NCBI GenBank assembly: GCA_012845835.1
Contig: JABAKD010000025.1
Coordinates: forward strand, 2,197,001 to 2,261,000
Length of the DNA stretch: 64,000 bases
Origin: Undaria pinnatifida
Lineage: Eukaryota; Sar; Phaeophyceae; Laminariales; Alariaceae
Direction: 5' to 3'
In this document: positions 32,985 to 42,815 of the stretch, piece after piece
How positions within the stretch are numbered: position 1 is the stretch's first letter
Layout: each line of letters starts with the position of its first letter
Notes under the pieces: generated by a model
Seen by the model: only the letters and a program-made list of their open reading frames with translations
Databases searched by the model: none
Told to the model about the DNA's origin: nothing
Translations under genes and position numbers: made by a program

Positions 32985-34330
32985 ACCCCACACTCTGCGA
33001 TAATTTCCACCTTGGCCATCACCTGCCCATTGGGATGACCCAAACTCCTCTGCCCAATGTTAGCTGGAACGGGTGTAGGCAGGGAAATAGCTTCAGTAGC
33101 AGTTGAAGCGTGAACAGCGAAGACGGTTTCCGGTTTAATTTTGCTGCCGGAAATGGTCGGAAAGCTGTCGCAGGTGTTCGGCTGGTAGCGTCATTGGTGA
33201 GGTCGAGATGATGCAAAGCAGAGTAGTTACTGTCTTTGCGTAGGGGTACAGTAAATGCACCCATGTCCAAAATACGAATTCGTGGCGATGATCATTTTGA
33301 CCCCTCTCGTAGCTGCTGGTCTCCGCCAGAATAGGTGCCTGCCTAGCCCTGATACGACCGTGACGGGAAGCTGCACCGAGTGCTTAAAGCCTATATGGTC
33401 AAACACTTGAACGACCAAAACCCCTCGACCAACGCGATAGAGGCGATGGTTTCCCGCTACGATGATTATTACGGGAGGGTCCAGCTTCACGTAGTGGTTC
33501 ATTTTTTATTCAGTGCCCGGTAGAAGCTGATTGTCGATGAAGTGGCTAGAAGCTCCGCTCTCCGCAGTCATGGAGAAGTCGACGGGCTGCGCGGCGATGT
33601 TGATCGGAGGTGTGGCGATGAAAGAATAACCTATACGGACTGGAGGTGAGGATGTACAGGGGGGAGTCGCGAAGGACGTAGAGGTTGCTGCTGTAGTCGC
33701 AGCCGCAGCAGCGGATGGGGCGTGTATCCCTGGGACGTAAGCTTTCATTCGCGTTGTTGAGGTTAGAGTTGTGGCGGTGTTGGCGTGAGCACTGCGGTTG
33801 TTGTTATGTCGGCCATTTTGTTGACCAGGACGAGGGCGACGGTTTATGTTGTTGTCCCGAATTTGAGACCGACAGTCGCTTTTGTCGTGGCGATCGGTAT
33901 TATGCAGGCTACACCACGATTTCTTTCGAGTTGTTGGGGGAGTTTTTTCCCCGACATCGTTCCCTTGCGTTCAAGGCGACTTTGGAGTCGATGGCCTGCT
34001 TTTCGCAGTGTGAACAGATCACTACTGCTGAGGGTGTTGACGTGACTACCATACCAAACTCACGCCCCTTTGCGTTTCGCGAAGGCCCGTTTCGCATAGC
34101 TCTATTGGCGTACATGTTACGCATTGTTATCACAGCTCGGTCGAGTGTGAAGTAATTATTTGCTTCGGAGATATATTTTATTTGCACGTATTCATCCGTG
34201 AGTCCTTCCAGCACTATGTCCAGTATGCTGTCATCGTTGAATACCTCTCCCATGTCCACCAGTTCATCCCGTGAGTAGTATGCTTCATTGATAAATATGT
34301 CTGGGTCTTGCCCATCCGTCATGACCATTT
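32985..34330 (-). pseudogene. Ty1/copia retrotransposon gag-pol fragment
   Basis: Minus-strand order fits copia. First (34328-33909) comes a gag-like segment (EGLTDEYVQIKY, then a knuckle remnant ICSHCEKQ). Next (33748-33506) is a Thr/Ala-rich linker leading to the aspartic protease box TAESGASSHFIDNQLL, where copia elements usually have D(S/T)GA. After the frame at 33502-33227, about 33090-33000 reads QRSLGHPNGQVMAKV, matching the LGH core of the GAG-pre-integrase domain. The integrase core, RT and LTRs are not visible and several stops intervene, so this is a dead partial copy. Confidence 0.72.
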
Positions 34331-36060
34331 GATTTATCTGTTGCTCCGTTATACGTCTACGTTGGCGGGTGGAATTTTATTACTTTGTAACCATACCATC
34401 CCAAGCAGCCTTCCCATTCGCAAGTTCACCTCGTTTCGGCTTGAATTGTAGAAGAAAGCTGGCCGCAGCTCCCGATACCCTCAGGAACAAGAAGTCAAAC
34501 AGAAGACGGTTGTTGCAGCGTCAGTTCTTGATGACTTCTAAATTCAAGATGTTGTCATCCGTGGCCCATAAAACTGATGTTGCGGCTGGGAGTGTAGAGT
34601 ATCCTGCAGATAATGGTAGTAGATGCGCCGTGTCCACGGGAGTACTCCCTGCGTCCGGCTGTACATTCTCTGCTGTTTCAGCCGGGGGTGTTTCCCCGGA
34701 CTGAGTGTCCGTTTCGTCAGCGGCCTGGCTGCGAGTTTCAGCTCGTTATGGCCTACTTCTTCTAGAAGATGGACGAGGACAAATTTGTTTAGGCTCAGGG
34801 TAAGGACGCCGTTCCAGGATATCAGAGATCCCGGCATGACGCAAAAATATTACGGATTGAGCCGTGCGTTGCCATACCCGGGCTTGTCTACCGCATCACC
34901 TGCTTTCGTGGACTATTCCATGGTGATGCTGATGCTGGTTGCTGATGCTGATTCTGATGCTGATGCTGGTGCTGATGCTGATGCTGTAGCCGACTTATAG
35001 AAGGCTTCCTCTCAAACGTCCCGGTAAGATACGACAAACATCAATTAGATGTCGCTAGGTGCCGATCGATGTGTATAACGAAGGTCGAAGGCTCACAACC
35101 TGTGAATAGCCTGTGGACACAATGGTGGTGTGGGGGCTCTATCTTCTACGCAAAGAAATGCAGAGGTGGCACCGGAGTGTCTGTTTAGATCACGTGTGAT
35201 AAGAAAGAAAAGAGATAATTTGGAAAGGGCGCTTAAGGCCGAAGAGAGAGGAAGAGGAAGGAAAAAAAGGAGAGAAGGGGCGGTAGGGAGTGTGATCATG
35301 GTAGGTTGCATCTCTACTTGATCATCACGGAACAATCCCCGTAGTCCGGTAGAATACCGGGACAACGGGACAACCTAACATACTCAAATCTACGTTTACA
35401 TCAAAGTTCCACCGAAGATTCAACGTAAGATTCAACGTAAGATTCAACTACATATCTTATTCGTGCGAATAGACTGCTCGAATAGACTGCGCATTAACTT
35501 AGATTCGAATCCAATGTTCATACTCCTAACACCACCCACCCGCCCACCCACCCACCCACCCACTTGCATCCCGCGCAAGAGGGTTATGTCTGGGGCGAGG
35601 GGTGAAGGAAGGGAGGACATAGGCGTCTAGTCGACGGAATTGAGGAGTCAGGAGTATATGATAGATGTAATTGCGCGCGGGGTCGAGGGGGTTTGGTACT
35701 GGGCTGTCGAAGTTATCTGTCCGTGTAGAAGGGGGCAGATCTGCCGTGCACTATGACCGGAAGAGGGGACGGGTGGAGTGGGGGGGGCAGAGGAAACTAC
35801 TGTATGAGGGACACCGTTGTTGCAGTTGCACCCCCCCTCGTGGGGGACGCCATGATACTAGTAACTATCAGCTGTTATATTCAATATTATTTTCAATATT
35901 ATTACTTTTAATGGTTGTCGTCGTTGTTTTTATGGAACATATGCAATTCATCTGTGAGATCGACAAAAAGGATTGGATCGAAACTCTTATTTACCAGCTG
36001 CGTATGATACTTCGATCGCGCGTTAAAATATACGAGGTATACCAGGTAATAATATCAGAA
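34331..36060. other. Non-coding, with simple repeats and a diverged LINE tail
   Basis: A GATGCT repeat lies at about 34922-34986 and a CCCA run at about 35530-35570. A diverged antisense LINE 3'-end (CTGTGAGATCGACAAAAAGG ... TACTTCGATCGCGCG) is at about 35950-36030. The minus frame 34544-34837 may be the upstream part of the copia gag but has no motif. Confidence 0.45.
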
Positions 36061-36065
36061 TAAAA

Positions 36066-36093
36066 TACACTCCAGCTGTGAGATCGAAGATTT
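36066..36093 (-). repeat. LINE 3'-end, left piece, split by the hAT-like element
   Basis: ACTCCAGCTGTGAGATCGAA GATTT is the LINE 3' terminus. It continues at 38533 (GAAGATTTCGTCGAAACTC) after the 2.44 kb insertion. Confidence 0.9.
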
Positions 36094-36109
36094 CAAGGGT
36101 GTGTTCGAT

Positions 36110-36665
36110 ACGGTACGCACCGAGGCGTACCCGGTATATACCGCCGGTATTACCGGTATCGGACACTTCGGTATATACCACCGATATTACCGGTACCGGA
36201 CACTTCGGTAAGTTCGGTACGGCATCAACACCGGTACCGGCCACTTCGGTAAGTTTGGTACGACATCAATACCGGGACCTGAAACTTCGGGAAGATCGAT
36301 ACGACATCAATACCGGTACCGGCGGTGCTAGTACAAACTTGCTTACCTGTACCGGACACTTCGGTAAGTTCGGTACGTTGTCAATACCGGTACCGGACAT
36401 TTCGGTAAGTTCGGTAATCGATGCCGGCACCGGAAACTTCTGTAAGTTCGGTACGACATCAATACCGGTACCGCACACTTCGGTAGGTTCGGTACGATAT
36501 CAACAACGGTACCGGATACTTCATTAAGTTCGGTACGACATCAATACCGCTGCCTGCGCTACCGGAATGCACGCGGAGCCGGTACCGGTATCGGTACAAC
36601 ATCGATACCGGCACCGGACACTTCAGTAATACGGCACAACATCAACCCGGTACCAGACACTTTGG
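36110..36665. repeat. Left subterminal array of hAT-like element
   Basis: Tandem imperfect units of GGACACTTCGGTAAGTTCGG plus TACGACATCAATACCGGTAC. Each unit contains the palindrome GGTACC. Confidence 0.9.
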
Positions 36666-36835
36666 TACATTTGGCACGATATTAACCTGATTCCATTACA
36701 TTGTGCCGTCATCCCTTGGAGCTTTGGCTCCAGGCAGCACTCCAAGCCACACAAACCACGGTCCCCAAGAATCTTCCAATACGCTCGGTATACCAAGACT
36801 CTGAGCACGCATGAGCAACGGCGCAAATTCTCAGC

Positions 36836-37150
36836 ATGAGGTGGCCTCCAACAGTGATGCCACCGGTTCTGGTGGCGGGTCCTCTTTGCCAGCTCCCTCA
36901 CACACCAGCGCGGACTGCAGAAGTGATCGACGTGGACACGGAAAAGAAAGCCGGGCCGGTAATTTTGTCTGCTCCTGTGTACAACTCGCTCACGGGAGAC
37001 GTGTACGAGTTGCCGGCGGAGACGGTCAAAGCCGTCGATGCTTTCCCGGTGCCGGCCGGTTTACGGAGGGAAGGGACGCGTGAAACCTCGTTTATGTACT
37101 CGATTGGCGTGTACGTCGAAACGACCGACGAGAAGACGGCGCCCTGCTGA
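36836..37150 (+). CDS. Small open frame inside the hAT-like element
   Basis: The 3' two thirds of the frame read like real protein: AEVIDVDTEKKAGPVILSAP, then TGDVYELPAETVKAVDAF and a Thr/Glu-rich end, stop TGA at 37148. An acceptor-like CACACACCAG lies near 36909, so a last exon starting there is likely. The family is not recognised. It may be the last exon of a captured gene or of a lost transposase. No upstream exon was found in the array-rich left end. Confidence 0.38.
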   Translation: MRWPPTVMPPVLVAGPLCQLPHTPARTAEVIDVDTEKKAGPVILSAPVYNSLTGDVYELPAETVKAVDAFPVPAGLRREGTRETSFMYSIGVYVETTDEKTAPC

Positions 37151-37409
37151 TAAGCCAAAGGGGGTACCTTACCTTTTGAACAACGTATATATCAAAACAA
37201 AGATCAAATAAGAGAAAAATGTTGAAAATATAACAGCTAATAAAGATAAAACTTCATTTTGGTACCTCAGAGGGCACCCCCGGCCAATACCGGATTTGCT
37301 CCGCACAAGTACCGCCAGTTTACGTCCAGTTTATACAGCCTAGCGCAATTGTGCGCTGGTAACCTCTTGGCGGTAAATCGTCGGTACTGCCGCTTTATGT
37401 ATTCGAGGT

Positions 37410-37622
37410 TGATTATATAGAGCTACCCACTGGCCCACGTCGTCACGATATATAACCACAAACATATGTTTGCGAGTCCGTCAATTGACTTTCACCGACA
37501 TCGTAACAGGGATCTCCAGGGCTCTCTCGCCTCGCCACGCACTACCGTCGTACTCAGGAGCAAAATACCATAATCACTCACGTCTCCAGCGCGCACGCTC
37601 GCAAAGACGTTATTTCCTTTTT
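37410..37622 (+). repeat. Arm 1 of an inverted repeat with tRNA-like head segments
   Basis: TTTGCGAGTCC through CGTTATTTCC (37468-37620) is closely mirrored by 37874-38032. The preceding CTACCCACTGGCCCACGT is an antisense tRNA D-arm-like sequence. Together with arm 2 it could fold back, or it represents two head-to-head SINE copies. Confidence 0.75.
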
Positions 37623-37649
37623 CCTTTTCACGGAAAAAAGCGGAGATAT

Positions 37650-37724
37650 GAAGATGGTGGGATTCGAACCCACGACATATCTTATGTTGGTTATATAGCA
37701 CTACCCACTGAGCTACGTGGTCAC
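37650..37724 (-). tRNA. tRNA-like sequence (probable SINE head or pseudo-tRNA)
   Basis: On the minus strand an A box TAGCTCAGTGGG (37715-37704) and a B box GGTTCGAATCC (37670-37660) are both perfect, spaced as in a tRNA. The T arm pairs GTGGG with CCCAC. The D stem is imperfect and the anticodon arm (around ATATAACCAACATAAGATAT) does not give a clean 5 bp stem with a 7-base loop, so I would not assign an anticodon. It lies between the two inverted arms, which also carry D-arm-like fragments. This suggests a tRNA-derived SINE family. Confidence 0.5.
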
Positions 37725-37873
37725 TGGTTGTGCTTTCAACCGTAACTAAGAATTGGGCACGTTGGAGATCATGCAGAACGCTTTCTTTGAAAGCATGCTG
37801 AATCGTTTTGGTGTGAACTCGTCCTCTGACCTCCCCGCGAACTCTGGCATTGACCTAGGTCCAAGAGAGGAGG

Positions 37874-38120
37874 GCAAACCAAAGGAAATAACGTATTTGC
37901 AAGCGTGCGCGCTGGAGACGTGAATGGGTATGATAGTTTGCTCCCGAGTACTACGGTAGTGCGTGGCGAGGGAAGAGAGCCCCGGAGATCCCTGTTACGA
38001 AGTTGGTGAGAGTCAATCGGCGGACTCGCAAAATATCTTTTTTGCTGGTTACATAGAACTACCCACTGGCCCACGTACTCATGTCACGTGACTACGCGGG
38101 CCAGCGGGTAGTTCTATATA
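37874..38120 (-). repeat. Arm 2 of the inverted repeat and a tRNA-like palindrome
   Basis: AAGGAAATAACG through GGCGGACTCGC (37874-38032) is the inverted match of arm 1. It is followed by GAACTACCCACTGGCCCACG and, after a short spacer, the reverse complement CGCGGGCCAGCGGGTAGTTC (about 38055-38115), a palindrome made of two opposed tRNA D-arm-like pieces. Confidence 0.75.
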
Positions 38121-38124
38121 AACA

Positions 38125-38520
38125 GGACTCAAGTATGTGCCGGTACCGGTACCGGTACCGGTACCGGTAAAGACTTTCGTACCGGTACCGGACGCTTCGG
38201 TAAGTTCGGTACGACATCAATACCGGTACCGGAAACTTCGGTAAGTTCGGTACGATATAAATACCGGCACCGGAAGCTTCGGTCAATTCGGTACGACATC
38301 AATACCGGTACCGGAAACTTCGGTAAGTTCGGTAAGACATCAGCACCGTACCGGTACATACTTTCGTACCGATGCCGGACACTTCGGTGAGTTCGGTACA
38401 CCTCAAATGCTGATACCGGACACTTCGCTGAGTTCGGTACGACGTCAATACCGGTACCGAACACGTCGGTAAGTTCGGTACGACATCGATACAGGTACCG
38501 AGATCACCGGTACTGTGCCG
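38125..38520. repeat. Right subterminal array of hAT-like element
   Basis: It starts with a pure GGTACC-containing run (about 38137-38168), then the same 45-50 bp units as the left array in the same relative direction, up to the terminus. Confidence 0.88.
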
Positions 38521-38532
38521 AACGTACCCTTG

Positions 38533-38775
38533 GAAGATTTCGTCGAAACTCATCTTTGCAAGCTGTGTGTGATACTCCGATCGCGCGTATTACTGGGTGT
38601 GTGCCCTCATTAAGGATATAGGTTGGCGACTCCCCTTGGCACTACAGTGTAGCTTGTACCAGGGTCAACAGGGTGATTATAACCAATCTGTGCGCGAAAA
38701 CCATAAAACCTGTTTTGGACGGGGACAAAATCTGACAACTGTGAAAAAATGCATCAATATCTCAAGAATATATAT
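38533..38775 (-). repeat. LINE 3'-UTR, right piece
   Basis: Continuation of the antisense LINE 3'-UTR split by the hAT-like element: GAAGATTTCGTCGAAACTCA ... CGACTCCCCTTGGCACTACA ... GGGGACAAAATCTGACAACT. Confidence 0.85.
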
Positions 38776-41520
38776 GTGTAAAATATTAACTTGGTTTTTT
38801 TTGGCTTGCTGCTCTCCGGCGGCCGAGTGTTTCTTGTCGCACTTTCGGCCGCGGAGCAAGCTAGCCTGCCATGGGTACGTTATAAAACATGTCTGGATCT
38901 CGGTTGAGCTCCGTGGCGGCGCTCGGCGCATTAAGCGTCACTGAGCTGTGTCTATTTGGCAAGAGATTGCGTCCCGCCTCCCTGAGACGAGCAAGTCAAT
39001 TAGAACACCCCAATTTGTTTTTCAAATATATATATATAGTAATTTTTATAACCTCGGGTGTTCGCGTTAAAAAAAACGCTAAAAAATCTTTTATCAGGCT
39101 TGAAAAATGCCAGATTCACTTCGGCATGCATTTGGCGGAGCTTGCGATAAAAATTCCCCCCCCCCAAAAAAAACAATGCCACCCGGTGATGTGTACAGAA
39201 TCAACGCACAGCAGCATTGATCTCCCGCAACAACGAACGCAGAACACGTTCGGAACACTCGTATGAAGAAGTGTGAACAGCAGCGCAGCACAGCAGCAGC
39301 ACCAGCAGCACCACCGCAGTAGCAGCACGGCAGCCGCCGCAGCAGCAGCAGCAGCTGCAGCAGCGGCGGGGGCGGTGGCGGGGGTGGCGGTGGCGATGGT
39401 CCCGCCAGGTGAGTTGCGGCACGGCAGCTCGGCCTAGCTCGACCACCACGATCATCACCACAACAACAGAACAGACAGTTTTTTACTAAACGTTTTAGAA
39501 ACAAACGCAGGAGACACAAACCGCAGCCACAGCACAGCAGCCGCCGCACAGCAGCGGCGGCGGCGGCGGCGGCCGTGCGGCTTGGGTGGCGGTGGCGGTG
39601 GAGGCTTCAGCGACCGCTTTGCGGTATAGCGACGGTGGTTGACAAAATCATGACCGAATATATATGACATCACGAAGCAGCAGAAAACGAGGTCACATCG
39701 TAGAGAACGCAAGAGCGCTGGCTCACTAGCACCTGCCCCTGAGGTGGCGCGTACGCGCCATGCTTCCCCAGCTACCCTTTGGTGTCTCCGCACCAATGTT
39801 GGGTCGTGTCTACCGCTGCCAAGCACAGCGCACAGCGAGCAGTGTCTGCTATGTGCTGCCGTGTGGATTGTGCCCTCGTGCCCTCTGATTGATGTGCCGT
39901 TGTGCTTGGAGAGCGACCGTGTTGGTAGGCTAATAGTATGAGCTGGTCGACGTCGATGGAAGTCCACTCTATATCGTTCACTCAAATCCGAATTTTCATC
40001 ATGCCGTTTTTGGCAAACAAACTCTTCCTTCAAAGTTCGCTCTACAATTATTATTATGGTGTTTAAGATTGGATATTTTTTAGCAAAACTCTCTACTTTC
40101 ACAACTTCAATTATTTGTTGTTTTGTTCGTGAAAAAGAGGCCCGCTACGCAATTAACCTGAGCAGCAGCACACCAGCAGGAGTAGCAGCAACCGTCCGGA
40201 CTAAATTGACCTCAGCAGCAGCAGCGCGACAGCAGCAGTAGCAGCAACGTACAGCAGTAGTAGTAACAACAATACACATGTGGATCGGATTAGTGTAGGG
40301 TTTGGGGGCGCCCCGCCCTGGGCCGTTTCGGCCCCGGATCTCCACGTGGGTGCGTGGGCATAGGTGCAGACAAGGGTAAACCAGCCTGCGCTCTCCCGCC
40401 GCGCGGGCGGCCGCTCGTCGAGGCAGGAGCGAAAGCGTTTGTGGGCGTGGTTGACGCAGTGTGTTCATTTTCTCTTGCGGGGTAACTAGACGTGTCCGAA
40501 TGTAAGGACCGTTTTTACTTGAACAAAAACACATATATATTATCCCGGTATTGTTTTTCCGGACAGAGCGGATGCTAGCAGGAAGAGGCTGGAATGTAGA
40601 GGCCGGGAGCAGCCGAGTGTTTGAACAAGCGCCACAGGGCACGACTTGCATCGCTCCGCGCGCGAGACGCCGCTCCCAGGGACATGGAGCGGGGGAAGCT
40701 GGGAATATGGCGCCGGGCGCGGCGAGGGTGGCAGGCATCGCGAACGCAGCATGCACGCGAGTCTCGACCAGACTAAATATGTTTTTTGGGCAGAGTGGAA
40801 CCATGGTTAGGCTTCAAGGATAGATAACTCCTTTTTAGCAATAGATTAACCCAGGTGTACACATGGTGCCGCTGTGGCCAAAATCGGGTACAGTTCTATT
40901 TCAGCGTTCGCCACGCGCCCAAGACGCCATCTGATTGGCTGGGTGGGTTGGTTCTAGGTCTGTTGCTATTATCGTATACACAACATACATTTCTGACCAC
41001 ATCATGCATCAAGTAATGGCGGGTTCACGCGGGAACACTATCGACCTAGCTCTACTTGCTACGGGGATAAGCGAGGAGTACATCAAGGTTTCAGTTCCCT
41101 TCAAACACAGTACCAAAGCGTTAAACACTACCTCCAACTCATGGAAAATCCTACCACGTATGCCACACATACCGAAATTGTTGCCGCCAACCAATAAAAT
41201 ATTGTACATCCACGAGCGACTGAAATGGTCTGGTAAGCCCTATCCATTGTCACCCAGTGCAAACACATGTGACGTACTATTTAGAAACATGCACTATCCA
41301 CGTACGGTACACGGCATCCCCTGACCACTAGTAATTCGTTTGCGCGTACGTCATCAGTACAACGTGCATCCACCGCTATCGCACTCTTCCCGCTGAGTGC
41401 TACTGTTTTTTTGGAGCAATGCACTGCTAGTTCATGCCACACGTTTCCCCTAAGAAGAGCACCCTTTTCGCCTTGCGACCCTTCGGGATATCACGCTACC
41501 GGCATCCCGAAGAGGAGCCT
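38776..41520. other. CAG/GGC-rich region without a supported gene
   Basis: CAG/GCA triplet arrays lie at about 39273-39372, 39530-39600 and 40157-40240. They create long Ala/Cys/Leu/Gln-rich frames on both strands, including minus frames of 215 codons (39455-40102) and 219 codons (40145-40804), which are not supported by any motif. A minus frame at 39772-39981 ends in a Cys/His-containing RCALCLAAVDTTQHWC segment that might be a zinc-finger fragment. 40800-41520 shows nothing recognisable. Confidence 0.4.
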
Positions 41521-41524
41521 TGTA

Positions 41525-42300
41525 TCATGTAATACCTGGTATATAGAGTAGTAAACACTACCAGCCAGCTGATATCATCTCATTATCTTCCTAGCCAGCC
41601 ATGACCTGGTATATAGAGTAGTAAACACTACCATCCAGCTGATATCATCTCATTATCTTCCTAGCCAGCCATGCCGTAGTTCCAACTCATTTCCGCCCTC
41701 TTCCCCCCCCCCCCCCCCCCCTTCCTTTTTTTTTTCCGCCCAGTTTGTTCAAACGACCCACTCACAATCGAAATCGGCCACGGAAATAAACACCTCTACG
41801 CAGTTGATATCACTTCATTATCTTTCTAACCATCCATGACGTAGTTTTCATCCCCCCCCCCCCCCCCCCCCAACTCCCCCCCCCCAACCACCCCCTTCAA
41901 CGCCCCCTCCATCCCCACCACCCACACGATCGCCTAGACCTAGCACCACGCGTATAACAAGCCCCTACATATCTTTGATCTTATAGACGGAATGTATTTC
42001 AGTATTATATGTGAACTAAACCTCTGGAAAACACTCACCCCCCCGCCCCCCTTTTTTGCTCGCTTTCCCTTGCTCAAAAGTCCCACCTATTATCGAAATC
42101 CGCCAGAGTAATAAACACTTCCACGCCCTGGATATCGCCTCGTTATCTTTTTAGAGCTGTCTATGCCGCTGCTGCAATTCTCACCCACCCCCGCCTCCAA
42201 CGCCCCTCCTTCCCCAACGCCCTCTCCTTCCCCACCACCCGCACCATCGCCTAGACCCAGCACCACGCGTATAGCAAACCCCTATGTCTATGTGACCTAA
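41525..42300 (+). repeat. Tandem LINE-tail units, C-rich
   Basis: CCTGGTATATAGAGTAGTAAACACT ... CCTAGCCAGCCATG occurs twice in tandem (about 41537 and 41609). Diverged versions follow (AATAAACACCTCTACGCAGT, near 41785; AATAAACACTTCCACGCCCT, near 42110), each followed by C-runs and CGCCTAGACC(T/C)AGCACCACGCG. The same motif precedes the LINE 3'-UTR at 61290-61470, so these are upstream UTR subrepeats. Confidence 0.75.
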
Positions 42301-42815
42301 AGCCCTCCCCCCCCGCCCCCCGCCCCCTCCGCCACCCTCCCCCCCCTCCCCCACAAGAAGGATTTATAGTTTACACGCACAATTTGACCTGCCCCTCCCC
42401 CTTCCCCCCCCCCCTTCCCCCCCCCCTTCCCCTCCCCCTTCCCCCCCCCTTCCCCCCTCCCAACCCCCTTTTGATCAAAATCAGGCCCCCACGTCCTTAA
42501 AACCTCCGCCCTCCCCTCACCGGTTATTCGACTTACAGTATTCACTTGATAAACGGATGCATTTCCTGCACAGCTGTCAGATTTTGTCCCCCTCAGAAAC
42601 GGGTTTTATAGTTTCCGCGCACAGACTGACTAACACCACCCCGTTGACCCTGATAGCTACACTGTAGTTGCAAGGGGAGTCGCCGACCTATATCCTTAAT
42701 GAGGACACACGACCCGTAATACGCGCGATTGGAGTATCACACACAGCTTGCAAAGATAAGTTTCGACAAAATTTTCGATCACACAGCTGGAATGTATTTT
42801 AATTTTTACAATAAT
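42300..42815 (+). repeat. LINE 3'-UTR copy, sense
   Basis: C-rich tract, then CACCGGTTATTCGACTTACA, CACAGCTGTCAGATTTTGTC, GAGTCGCCGACCTATATCCT, and the terminus CACAGCTGGAATGTATTTTA followed by ATTTTTACAATAA. Confidence 0.88.

Larger units (their letters stand above)
36094..38532. mobile_element. hAT-like element, 2.44 kb, with GGTACCGG arrays
   Basis: The element starts CAAGGGTGTGTTCGATACGG and ends CCGAACGTACCCTTG, an imperfect inverted repeat. It is flanked by the 8 bp direct repeat GAAGATTT (36086-36093 and 38533-38540). Excising it restores the LINE 3'-UTR exactly. Eight-base duplication and CARGG ends indicate hAT. Both ends carry arrays of CGGTACCGGACACTTCGGTA-type units of about 45-50 bp (36130-36660 and 38125-38520). 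The interior holds a small open frame (36836-37150) and inverted, tRNA-like repeats (37410-38120). No transposase is recognised. Confidence 0.88.

Noticed and set aside
37470-37745. Plus-strand frame containing GIRTHDISYVGYIALPTELR
   Set aside because: This peptide type is the antisense translation of a tRNA T-arm/D-arm; the minus strand carries perfect A and B boxes here. Not a protein gene.
39455-40804. Minus-strand frames of 215 and 219 codons
   Set aside because: Held open by CAG/GGC triplet arrays and GC-rich stretches; Ala/Cys/Leu/Arg runs, no domain.
42297-42545. Gly-rich minus-strand frame
   Set aside because: Translation of the C-rich LINE 3'-UTR tract.
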